A DNA stretch of 34,924 bases from Melioribacteraceae bacterium (GTDB lineage: Bacteria > Bacteroidota > Ignavibacteria > Ignavibacteriales > Melioribacteraceae): contig JAEINS010000036.1 in assembly GCA_016342755.1 (NCBI GenBank), positions 1-34,924 of the forward strand, written 5' to 3'. Both the position numbers and the translations under genes were made by a program. The notes beneath the pieces are model-generated. The model worked only from the letters and a program-made list of their open reading frames with translations. It did no database searches and was not told the origin of the DNA. Positions 1 to 8,818 of this stretch are shown here, in pieces (the stretch's first letter is position 1; each line of letters opens with the position of its first letter).

Positions 1-109
1 TCTGAAGCTACGCTGCGTAAACTCCGCTCCGATTCAGATAAATTATTCCATTTACACAAAACTTTTTACACTACCTAATTTTGTAATTGAGAAAGTACTG
101 TTTTTCTCG

Positions 110-1264
110 ATGTTCCTATTTTTTGCCGTTATATTAAGTAATTATGCCTTTAACGATACTATATCTACCGCTATAACTACAGGTTATTGGTTTCTAATTA
201 TATTAAGCTGGCTGCTTAACCGGTATAAAACATTTAATCATTTATATTTGTACCTGTATTTTGCCACAGTTATTTTTATTATTGCTCTAATGCTGGTTAA
301 TGACGGGATTCATGATTCAGCTATTTTAATATTTCCGGTTCTTATTATGGCTTCAGGGTTTTTTCTAAAACAAAGGGTTTATAGATTATCTCTGCTTTTT
401 AATTTACTAGTAATTCTTTGTATAAGTTTTTTCCAGTATACTAATTTAATTGTAAATGATTTTAATAAGTTTGTTGATATGCAGTATATCTCAAATATTT
501 TTATGACATTTGTCGGTATGTCATATTTTATGTATTTAATTATTAAATATGTTGATTATAAAGAGAAGAAATTAAAAGCCGTTAATGATACCAAAGACAG
601 ATTCTTAAATATTCTTGCTCACGACCTGAAAAATCCCTTTCAATCATTAATTGGTATTTCAAGTTATTTGAAAGAAGAATATGAAGATTTAAGTAACGAA
701 GAAAAATTGGAATCAATTACTGTCTTAGAAAACAGTATTAAGGAACAATATAATTTACTGGATGAGTTATTAAAATGGGGAAAACTTCAATCGGGTGTTT
801 ATAAAAATGAACTAAAAAAACTTTTGTTGAAAAAAATTGTAGACGAAGTTATAACTTCAGTTTCTATAATTGGTCATCAAAAAAATGTAATAATAGTGAA
901 TGAAATACCCGATGAATTCTCAATGACTGGCGATAGTATGCTTCTTTCTACAATGATTAGGAACATAATTTCTAATTCACTAAAATTTGCTCACGAAGGA
1001 AGCCATGTTAAGGTTTCCGCGGCTTATGAAAATTCAAAAGTATACTTAACTATTGAAGATAATGGAATTGGAATGAATGAAGATCAAATTAGCATTTTAA
1101 AAAAACGGACAGAGAGTAATATTACTTTAAATATGGAAGGTGAGTTAGATTCAGGTCTTGGTTTATTACTTGTTGGTGAAGTATTAAAAATTCATAATGG
1201 ACAAATTGATATTGAAAGTGAAGTTGGAAAAGGAAGTAAGTTTATTGTTTCACTTCCTAAATAG
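110..1264 (+). CDS. Membrane sensor histidine kinase (N-terminus possibly incomplete)
   Basis: Predicted membrane-bound histidine kinase that autophosphorylates on His and passes the phosphate to a response regulator not encoded next to it. From the ATG at 110, residues 1-145 form several hydrophobic membrane segments without a recognisable ligand domain. A HisKA domain follows with H-box LAHDLKNP (His171), then a HATPase_c domain with N-box NIISNSLKF, G1 box DNGIGM and G2 box GLGLLLV, ending near residue 384. The ATG has no well-spaced SD (GAGAAAG is about 14 bases upstream). The frame stays open to base 2 with no ATG, GTG or TTG, and the extra translation continues into the first membrane segment, so the real start may lie outside the window. 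The signal sensed is unknown. Transcription can end at the hairpin at 1392-1419. Confidence 0.85.
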   Translation: MFLFFAVILSNYAFNDTISTAITTGYWFLIILSWLLNRYKTFNHLYLYLYFATVIFIIALMLVNDGIHDSAILIFPVLIMASGFFLKQRVYRLSLLFNLLVILCISFFQYTNLIVNDFNKFVDMQYISNIFMTFVGMSYFMYLIIKYVDYKEKKLKAVNDTKDRFLNILAHDLKNPFQSLIGISSYLKEEYEDLSNEEKLESITVLENSIKEQYNLLDELLKWGKLQSGVYKNELKKLLLKKIVDEVITSVSIIGHQKNVIIVNEIPDEFSMTGDSMLLSTMIRNIISNSLKFAHEGSHVKVSAAYENSKVYLTIEDNGIGMNEDQISILKKRTESNITLNMEGELDSGLGLLLVGEVLKIHNGQIDIESEVGKGSKFIVSLPK

Positions 1265-1391
1265 AATTGAATTTATGATGTCACTCTGAGCCTGGTTAAA
1301 GAGTAAAAATACCCTGAAATAGCTAGTTCCTGACATCGCCCGGACTGACATTATTCTCAATTTTCTCAGGTAATAAGTTTATAAAAAAACT
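1265..1391. repeat. 127-bp dispersed intergenic repeat, copy A
   Basis: Aligns without gaps to 23911-24037, with about 19 mismatches in 127 positions counted by eye (roughly 85% identity). The core is 74 bp, bounded by ATGTCA (1278) and TGACAT (ending 1351), and is an imperfect palindrome. The 3' flank up to about 1391 is conserved as well. This copy's palindrome is more degraded than copy B. It lies between the kinase stop codon and a terminator hairpin. It encodes nothing visible and resembles a REP/MITE-like non-autonomous element. Confidence 0.8.
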
Positions 1392-1419
1392 AAAGCATCT
1401 CTATTGAGATGCTTTTTTT
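1392..1419. terminator. Bidirectional Rho-independent terminator between kinase gene and glnA
   Basis: A 10-bp perfect stem (AAAGCATCTC / GAGATGCTTT) with loop TATT is followed by seven T on the plus strand. On the minus strand it is followed by AGTTTTTTT. It can therefore end both the plus-strand kinase transcript and the minus-strand glnA transcript. Confidence 0.85.
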
Positions 1420-1422
1420 ATT

Positions 1423-2805
1423 TTACAAAGTAAAGTACATTTTATATTCAAAGGGATGAGGCATTGTAGCTATAGCTTTAATTTCCTCTTCTTTAATTTT
1501 CACCCATTGGTCAAGAAGCTCATCGGTGAATAAACCATCACGTTTCAGGAAATCACTATCTTGTTTAAGAGCATTTAATGCATCTGATAAACGTGTTGGC
1601 AAAAAATGAATATCTTCATGATCAGCTTCGTCTTTTATATTTTTATCAAATGGACCAAAACCTTCTTTAACAGGATCAATTTTATTTACAACCCCGTCAA
1701 TACCAGCTAATAACATTGCTGATAAACAAAGATAAGGATTAGCAGTCGCATCCGGTGGTCTGTATTCAAAGCGGGCTTCTTCAGGGTTCATCACATATTT
1801 AGGAATCCGAATAGCTGATGCACGGTTTCCTTGTCCGTAAACCAATGCTACAGGAGCTTCAAACCCGGGAACTAATCTTTTATAAGAGTTTGTACTTGGA
1901 TTTGTAAATGCTGAAAGGGCTGGCCCGTGTTTTAACATTCCACCAATAAAATATCTTCCAAGTTCGTTTATGTTTCCATATTCACCTTTTTTATAAAAAG
2001 CATTTTTGCCATTTTGGGTTAGGTATAAGTGAAGATGCATTCCGTTACCGGCCTGGCGGTACATTGGCTTTGGCATAAAAGTAATGTGTAAGTTTTTCTC
2101 ACGGGCAAAGTTGAACAGAATATACTTAGCAGTAATAATATTATCTGATGTAATTAACAAATCATTAAAAGTAACTTCAATTTCTTGCTGTCCTCTTTCG
2201 CCAACTTCGTGATGATGGTACTTAACTGGAATCCCACTTTTTATAAGTAGTTTACAGGCTTCATCACGGAAATCATCATATATATCAAAAGGATTTGCTG
2301 CATGATACGCGTTTTTGTGAAATTCTTCATCATGTTTAACATGATAGTAGGACGCTGATGTTCTTGTATCATAATCAACATCAGAGAAAATGTAGAATTC
2401 AAATTCAGGACCCCATAAAGATTTATCGGCACCTGTATATTTTTTTAATAAGGATTCCGCCTTAGCTGCTAAATATCTGCCGTCTTGCGAAAACGGAGTA
2501 TGCTTGCCATCAGTTAAAACAATATGGCAATAAAAGCTTAAAGTTGGAGCTTCTCTAAAAAGATCCATAATAGCTGTGTTTAAATCCGGTATCAAAATCA
2601 TATCGCTGTTTTCAACTTTTCTAAAGCCGTAGCTAGATCCGTCGAAACCAACACCTTCGGTCACAAGTTTTTTGATGATACCAGGGTATACCGGTAATGT
2701 AATATGATGGAGCTTACCGGCAAGGTCAATACATTTCAGATCAATAAATTCAATCTTATGTTTTTTTAACAGATTGTTTACTGACTGAGCGGTCTGTACA
2801 GTCAT
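1423..2805 (-). CDS. glnA: Glutamine synthetase, type I
   Basis: ATP-dependent ligation of ammonia to glutamate in the cytoplasm. The 460-residue protein has the N-terminal beta-grasp region (FIDLKCIDLAGKLHH), the catalytic GNGMHLH motif, the NRASAIRIP loop, and a C-terminal FEYKMYF segment like the GSI end. The ATG at 2805 is chosen over the GTG at 2811 because AGGTG lies directly upstream of ATT-ATG and the GTG falls inside that SD. The region matching the GSI-beta adenylylation loop reads PFDKNIKDE and has no NLYDLP tyrosine motif, so adenylylation control is unlikely. The gene lies 89 bp downstream of eno, with a strong terminator between them and no convincing promoter of its own in the gap. 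Confidence 0.95.
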   Translation of the reverse strand: MTVQTAQSVNNLLKKHKIEFIDLKCIDLAGKLHHITLPVYPGIIKKLVTEGVGFDGSSYGFRKVENSDMILIPDLNTAIMDLFREAPTLSFYCHIVLTDGKHTPFSQDGRYLAAKAESLLKKYTGADKSLWGPEFEFYIFSDVDYDTRTSASYYHVKHDEEFHKNAYHAANPFDIYDDFRDEACKLLIKSGIPVKYHHHEVGERGQQEIEVTFNDLLITSDNIITAKYILFNFAREKNLHITFMPKPMYRQAGNGMHLHLYLTQNGKNAFYKKGEYGNINELGRYFIGGMLKHGPALSAFTNPSTNSYKRLVPGFEAPVALVYGQGNRASAIRIPKYVMNPEEARFEYRPPDATANPYLCLSAMLLAGIDGVVNKIDPVKEGFGPFDKNIKDEADHEDIHFLPTRLSDALNALKQDSDFLKRDGLFTDELLDQWVKIKEEEIKAIATMPHPFEYKMYFTL

Positions 2806-2833
2806 AATCACCTCGATAAATAAAGAACTATAT

Positions 2834-2864
2834 ATAAAAAAAGCGTCCCAAAATTTGGGACGCT
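2834..2864 (-). terminator. Rho-independent terminator after eno
   Basis: Near-perfect hairpin with AGCGTCCCAAA (2842) facing TTTGGGACGCT (ending 2864). On the minus strand it is followed by TTTTTTTATATA, a good T-tract. It lies 30 bases after the eno stop codon and about 37 bases before the glnA start, so it either ends eno or attenuates readthrough into glnA. Confidence 0.9.
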
Positions 2865-2894
2865 CAATTTATTCAAATAATCTACTATTCGCAA

Positions 2895-4199
<1,305 letters not shown>

Positions 4200-4439
4200 T
4201 TATTATTATTTTACATTTGGAAACAATTCAAAAATTTTGATCAAGAAAGATATCAAAAAGGGCTTCTAATAGCAATAAATTGAATTTTCAAAATTTTAAC
4301 TTATTTAAGTGTTCCCGGGGTTTTTAGGAATGAAATGAATGAAAAGTATTTGTTTTTATTTAATTTAGAAAGGATTAGTCAGCTATTATTTTAATATCTT
4401 AATTAGCAGTGTCTTATTAAGTTTCTGTTAAATTGTGAT

Positions 4440-4949
4440 TTACAGCAAAGCAATACTTTTATAATCATCAAAATCACTTTTACTAAAACAGATGAGGTAA
4501 ACTTTTTTAATAGTACTATCATTTTTCAAGAATTCAGTAATAACTTTTAGAGCTATTTTACAAGCTCTTTCAAATGGGAATCCATAAATTCCCGTGCTGA
4601 TGGAAGGAAAGGCGATTGTATTAATTTTATTCCCGATTGCCAAATTAAGAGAATTTTTATAACAGTTAGATAATAATTGGTCTTCGTTATTATTACCGCC
4701 TTTCCAAACCGGACCAACTGTATGAATAACAAATTTTGTGGGCAGATTATATCCATTAGTTATTTTTGCGTATCCGGTTTTACAGCCATTTAAAGTTCTG
4801 CATTCTTCCAGTAACCTTGCTCCGGCTTTTCTGTGGATTGCTCCGTCAACACCGCCGCCGCCAAGTAAAGACTCATTAGCCGCATTTACAATTGCATCAA
4901 CTTTTAATTCTGTAATATCTCCTCGAATTATTTCAATACGTTTATCCAT
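4440..4949 (-). CDS. Macrodomain protein (ADP-ribose / O-acetyl-ADP-ribose hydrolase type)
   Basis: A stand-alone 169-residue macrodomain of the MacroD/YmdB type. These bind ADP-ribose and many remove O-acetyl or protein-linked ADP-ribose. Motifs seen are IIRGDIT at the N-terminus, [23 protein letters not shown] (residues about 18-40, with the catalytic Asn and the glycine-rich loop), IHTVGP, and the second loop [12 protein letters not shown]. All expected ADP-ribose-contacting segments are present. The start is one base after the cupin stop codon and uses GAGG inside the cupin 3' end, so the two are probably translationally coupled. The physiological substrate cannot be told from sequence. 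Confidence 0.93.
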   Translation of the reverse strand: MDKRIEIIRGDITELKVDAIVNAANESLLGGGGVDGAIHRKAGARLLEECRTLNGCKTGYAKITNGYNLPTKFVIHTVGPVWKGGNNNEDQLLSNCYKNSLNLAIGNKINTIAFPSISTGIYGFPFERACKIALKVITEFLKNDSTIKKVYLICFSKSDFDDYKSIALL

Positions 4950-4950
4950 C

Positions 4951-5445
4951 TTATTGCCTCGTAAACTTTGCGATTATTTCATTATGCTGGGGAAACTGTT
5001 CTGTTAGTTTCTCTTTCTCCGCAAGCTCAAAATCGGCGAAATCAAAACCAGGAGTAACCATACAGCCTAAAAGTGAATAACTATTTTTATCTGTTAACTC
5101 AGCCGCAAACCAGCTTTCAGCTTCAATAATAAACTGCGGCTCAATATTTTTTTCTAAATCAGTGCCAATGTCTTTATGAAAATAATTTCCTTTTTTATCA
5201 ATTACATGAATACGGACATATGATCCGGTGTGATGATACCAAAGTTCATCTGATTTTAATTTATGGAAAGAAGAAAATTGATCTTTTTCCAAAAGGAAAT
5301 AAATAGAAGTTGCTAATGATCTATTGACAGGCAAAGTATTAATAATCAGCTTGGTATTATTATTTGATCTGTAAACTTCTTTGTAATAACCACCTTCAGG
5401 GTGCGGAGTTAATTCCAGTTTTTTTATAATGTCTTTCGAGTCCAT
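4951..5445 (-). CDS. DUF985-family cupin protein
   Basis: A 164-residue single-domain cupin of the Cupin_5/DUF985 family. The characteristic start [16 protein letters not shown], the SIYFLL strand, the DELWYHH segment with the conserved His pair, and the late [14 protein letters not shown] motif are all visible. Members bind small molecules or sugar derivatives, and no reaction can be assigned from sequence. The start is supported by AAGGAATT just upstream of the ATG. It is the first gene of a two-gene minus-strand unit with the macrodomain protein. Its promoter should lie in 5446-5700, opposite to that of the GDH-like operon. Confidence 0.88.
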   Translation of the reverse strand: MDSKDIIKKLELTPHPEGGYYKEVYRSNNNTKLIINTLPVNRSLATSIYFLLEKDQFSSFHKLKSDELWYHHTGSYVRIHVIDKKGNYFHKDIGTDLEKNIEPQFIIEAESWFAAELTDKNSYSLLGCMVTPGFDFADFELAEKEKLTEQFPQHNEIIAKFTRQ

Positions 5446-5681
5446 TTAATTCCTTATTGTTTTGTGCCATAAAGCTTGTAGATAACTACAAAAATATCAG
5501 TTCTCTCATCAGATTGATATGATAAATACAGATAATTTTAAAAAATAAAATCATTCATTTCTAAGTTTTATTTAATTATAAACCTAACAGATTTAAAGTG
5601 TAAATTCAATTTCCTAAAAATATTGAAATGTATATTTTATAATACCTTTATTTATGAATTCCCAACTCATATTAAGTAGTT

Positions 5682-5709
5682 TTGTTATTAAAAAGATTAT
5701 ACTTATTAT
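5682..5709 (+). promoter_or_regulatory. Possible promoter of the GDH-like operon
   Basis: TTGTTA and TATTAT separated by 16 bases, in the 317-bp non-coding stretch 5446-5762 between divergent genes. This is an AT-rich region where such matches arise easily. Apart from this site and the dyad at 5731-5748 I see no gene or RNA in the stretch. A shorter inverted pair, ACTTAT / ATAAGT (5701-5717), overlaps the -10 box. Confidence 0.35.
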
Positions 5710-5730
5710 TCATAAGTTGAATGAGTCTCT

Positions 5731-5748
5731 ATTTATTGACCAATAAAT
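5731..5748. promoter_or_regulatory. Perfect dyad in the leader of the GDH-like operon (candidate operator)
   Basis: ATTTATTG and CAATAAAT are exact reverse complements separated by AC. The dyad ends five bases before the SD (AGGTG) of the GDH-like gene and lies just downstream of the possible promoter. A transcription-factor site is the likeliest reading. The loop is too short for a stable RNA hairpin of full length. Confidence 0.45.
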
Positions 5749-5762
5749 AAGTATAGGTGATT

Positions 5763-7049
5763 ATGACTTCAAATATTTATAACCCATTTAAGACCGCACA
5801 AATCCAATGTGAAAAAATATCTTCACTATTAGAATTAAATAAATCCGGTACAAATTATTTAAGTAATATATCAAGGGAATTTCACCTCAATATTCCTGTT
5901 AAAATGGATGATGGAAATATATCGGTTTTCAAGGGATATAGAGTTCAGCATAATAATTCTTTAGGACCTTTTATAGGGGGTGTCAGATTTCATCCTCAGG
6001 AATCGGTTGATATACTGCGGGCTATGGCAATGTGGATGACATGGCAGTGTGCGGTAATGAATTTACCTTTGGGTGGTTCAAATGGCGGAGTAATTTGTGA
6101 TCCTCACGATTTAAGTTTAGGTGAACAAGAAAAAATTTGCCGTGGCTATATTAGGCAGTTGGCAGACAATATTGGACCGGATAAAGATATACTTGCACCG
6201 GATATTATGACTTCGCCCCAGCACATGATCTGGATGCTGGATGAATATGAAATGATATTTAGAAAGAAAATTCCCGGAACTATTACTGGTAAGCCCGTAA
6301 AAATTGGTGGTTCGTTAGGTAGAAAAGAAGCAACCGGATATGGAGTAATTATAGCTTTGCGTGAAGCATTATCTGAACTGGATATTGAGTCGGAGAATAC
6401 AACAGCAAGTGTACAGGGATTTGGATCGGTTGCACAAAATGCAATTCAGCTTTATAATCAGATTGGCGGAGTTGTTAAAAGTGTTGCCTGCTGGGATCAA
6501 GCCGATCAGAAAAGCTATACTTACTTTAAAGCTGAAGGTATCAATTTAAATGAGCTTCAATCAATATCCGATATGTTTGGCGGAATTGAAAAAGACAAAG
6601 CTCAGGATTTGAATTATAAATTATTATCGGGGGAAGAATGGTTAACACAAAATGTTGATATTCTAATCCCGGCAGCAATCGAAAATCAGATTACTAAAGA
6701 AAATTTTGAAACCATTAGTAAAAGTGTGAAAATAATAGTTGAAGGAGCAAATGGTCCCATAGATATTGAAGCAGAACAGAATCTGATAGAAAAAGAAATA
6801 ACAATTCTGCCGGATATCATTTCTAATGCAGGCGGAGTTATTGCAAATTATTATGAACAAGTTCAGGGCATGTCAAATTACTATTGGGAAAAAAATGAAG
6901 TTTTGAGTAAGCTGGATCTGAAAATAACAAATTCATTTAACGATGTAATGGATATATCGAAAAGGATGAAACTTAGTTTACGTGATTCTGCTTATTTATA
7001 TTCAATAAATAATGTGCACGAGGCATCTGTACAGAGAGGCTGGATTTAA
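5763..7049 (+). CDS. Glutamate-dehydrogenase-like protein lacking the three signature lysines
   Basis: Full-length (428 aa) member of the Glu/Leu/Phe/Val dehydrogenase family. The N-terminal substrate domain includes GPFIGGVRFHP, AMWMTWQCAV and GGSNGGV. The C-terminal dinucleotide-binding domain includes GRKEATGYGV, VQGFGSVAQ, IPAAIENQIT and VEGANGPI. In characterised GDHs the matching positions are GPxKGG, TWKCA and GGGKGG, whose three lysines bind substrate and catalyse. Here they are Ile71, Gln95 and Asn107, with the family's exact spacing of 24 and 12. The Asp of APDIMT (147) is kept. Ordinary glutamate dehydrogenase activity is therefore doubtful, although the fold and nucleotide site look intact. 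ATG 5763 is preferred to GTG 5757 because AGGTG is the SD. It heads an operon with two ATP-grasp proteins, 30 bp downstream. Confidence 0.9.
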   Translation: MTSNIYNPFKTAQIQCEKISSLLELNKSGTNYLSNISREFHLNIPVKMDDGNISVFKGYRVQHNNSLGPFIGGVRFHPQESVDILRAMAMWMTWQCAVMNLPLGGSNGGVICDPHDLSLGEQEKICRGYIRQLADNIGPDKDILAPDIMTSPQHMIWMLDEYEMIFRKKIPGTITGKPVKIGGSLGRKEATGYGVIIALREALSELDIESENTTASVQGFGSVAQNAIQLYNQIGGVVKSVACWDQADQKSYTYFKAEGINLNELQSISDMFGGIEKDKAQDLNYKLLSGEEWLTQNVDILIPAAIENQITKENFETISKSVKIIVEGANGPIDIEAEQNLIEKEITILPDIISNAGGVIANYYEQVQGMSNYYWEKNEVLSKLDLKITNSFNDVMDISKRMKLSLRDSAYLYSINNVHEASVQRGWI

Positions 7050-7079
7050 TTTATTCCATTGTAACTAACCGGGTTTAAT

Positions 7080-8816
7080 ATGGATGATAGATCTAAAATT
7101 ACCATTAAAAAATTCAAACGAGATTTTTTTGAAAGTGAAAATCAGATTGCCGGAATTGGAACTGGTAGCATTGGCGGGAAAGCAAGCGGATTAGCTAACA
7201 TCGAAAACTTTCTTGCAGCTAGTTTTAATCATAATGAATTCCCTTCTGTAAAAATAAACATCCCATCCTTAGTTGTAATTAGAACAGATGTATTCGATAA
7301 ATTTATTGAACAAAATAAATTAGAGAAAATTGCATTTTCAGATGAGCGTGATTCTAAAATTGCCAATGCTTTTCAGAAAGCTGAGCTGCCATTTGAAATT
7401 CTTGGTGATCTTAGAACTATAGCTAACAACGTTAAAACTCCATTGGCTGTGCGTTCATCAAGCAAATTGGAAGACGCGCTGTTTGAACCATTTGCGGGTA
7501 TTTATTCAACAAAAATGCTTCCTAATAATCAGACAAGTGCCGATGAACGCTTTGTTAAACTATGCGAAGCAATCAAACTGGTTTATGCATCTGCGTTTTT
7601 TAAGAACGCAAAAGAATATTTTAAGGCAACAAAAAATAATATAGCTGATGAAAAAATGGCAGTTATAATACAGGAAGTTGTCGGCGGCAAGTTTTCAGAT
7701 AAATATTATCCGCATCTATCGGGTGTTGCCCGTTCATATAATTATTATTCATTTGGAAGAGCAAAACCTGAAGACGGAATAGTTAACTTAGCATTGGGAC
7801 TAGGAAAGACTATTGTTGATGGAGGAATTTCATGGTCGTATTCACCAGCATATCCTAAGTTGAGCCCGCCATATTCATCAATCTCAGACTTAATGAAAAA
7901 TACGCAGAATAAATTTTGGGCAATAAACATGGGAAAACCACCAGCTTATGATCCAATTAATGAAGCTGAGTTTATGTTTGAAAAAGATTTGGCAGATGCT
8001 GAAAAGGATAAAACCCTTAAATATTTAGCTTCGACTTATAATGTTAGTTCTGATAGGGTTAATATGGGAATTGGAATTTCCGGTCCGCGTATACTTAACT
8101 TTATGATGCTTTTACATTTTGAAGATATTCCGGTAAATAGAATTGTTAAAAACATGCTTAAGTTTTGTGAAGATAAGCTGAACACTCCTGTTGAAATAGA
8201 GTTTGCAATGACTTTTGATCCGTTACGATTTGGTCTTTTGCAAGTTAGACCAATGGTTGTCTCGGATGAAAAAGTAGATATTAATGAGTCGGGAATTGAA
8301 GAGGGCAATATTCTTTTAGGCTCTGAAAACGTGCTTGGAAACGGAGTTTACAGCGATATCAAAAATATAGTTTATGTGAAGCCGGAATCATTTGAAAGTA
8401 AATTTACAAAAGAAATTGCTGTGGAAGTTGAATCGATAAACAAGGACTTAATTAACAAGAAAGAACCGTATCTGGTAATTGGTTTTGGCCGATGGGGAAG
8501 TTCTGATCCATGGTTGGGAATACCTGTAAACTGGAGTAATATTTCTGGAGCCAGCGTTATAGTTGAGGTTGCTACCGAAAACATGAATGTTGATCTAAGT
8601 CAGGGATCACATTTTTTTCATAATCTGAATAGTTTTAAGGTAAGCTACTTTTCACTTTCAGCAATTAATAAATATAAAATAGATTGGAAATGGCTGGAGA
8701 ATCAGGCTATTATAAGCGATCAAAAGTTTGTTCGGCATATTCATTTAGAAAATCCGTTAAATATATTGGTTGATGGAAGAAAAAGATTAGGTATAGTTGA
8801 AAAATCCAGGGAATGA
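7080..8816 (+). CDS. PEP synthase/PPDK N-terminal-type ATP-grasp protein without phosphohistidine domain (first paralogue)
   Basis: A 578-residue PEP/pyruvate-binding (PPDK_N) family protein. ATP-grasp signatures visible are IGGKASGL (Lys34), AVRSSSKLED (about 122-131), VEIEFA and LLQVRPM (about 370-395), where PPDK usually has DIE. There is no TSDxxxH phosphohistidine swivel and no C-terminal PEP-binding barrel, so the complete PPDK or PEP synthase cycle cannot occur in this chain. Residues from about 410 instead form a module with GFGRWGSSDPWLG and SQGSHFF, which recurs in the next gene. The acceptor and reaction are unknown. It lies between the GDH-like gene and a longer paralogue, and its stop codon overlaps the next possible start (ATGA). 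The start has only a weak SD (GGG). Confidence 0.82.
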   Translation: MDDRSKITIKKFKRDFFESENQIAGIGTGSIGGKASGLANIENFLAASFNHNEFPSVKINIPSLVVIRTDVFDKFIEQNKLEKIAFSDERDSKIANAFQKAELPFEILGDLRTIANNVKTPLAVRSSSKLEDALFEPFAGIYSTKMLPNNQTSADERFVKLCEAIKLVYASAFFKNAKEYFKATKNNIADEKMAVIIQEVVGGKFSDKYYPHLSGVARSYNYYSFGRAKPEDGIVNLALGLGKTIVDGGISWSYSPAYPKLSPPYSSISDLMKNTQNKFWAINMGKPPAYDPINEAEFMFEKDLADAEKDKTLKYLASTYNVSSDRVNMGIGISGPRILNFMMLLHFEDIPVNRIVKNMLKFCEDKLNTPVEIEFAMTFDPLRFGLLQVRPMVVSDEKVDINESGIEEGNILLGSENVLGNGVYSDIKNIVYVKPESFESKFTKEIAVEVESINKDLINKKEPYLVIGFGRWGSSDPWLGIPVNWSNISGASVIVEVATENMNVDLSQGSHFFHNLNSFKVSYFSLSAINKYKIDWKWLENQAIISDQKFVRHIHLENPLNILVDGRKRLGIVEKSRE

Positions 8817-8818
8817 AA

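Noticed and set aside
1265-1391. Dispersed repeat as a structured small RNA or riboswitch
   Set aside because: The palindrome is decayed in copy A, it sits in gene 3' regions, and the two copies follow unrelated genes, so a repeat element explains it better.
4235-4258. TTTTGAT / ATCAAAA pair in the eno leader as an operator
   Set aside because: Arms of 7 bp in very AT-rich DNA with a 10-base spacer are too easily produced by chance.
4738-5007. 89-codon plus-strand frame over the macrodomain gene
   Set aside because: It is a mirror frame of a well-supported conserved gene.
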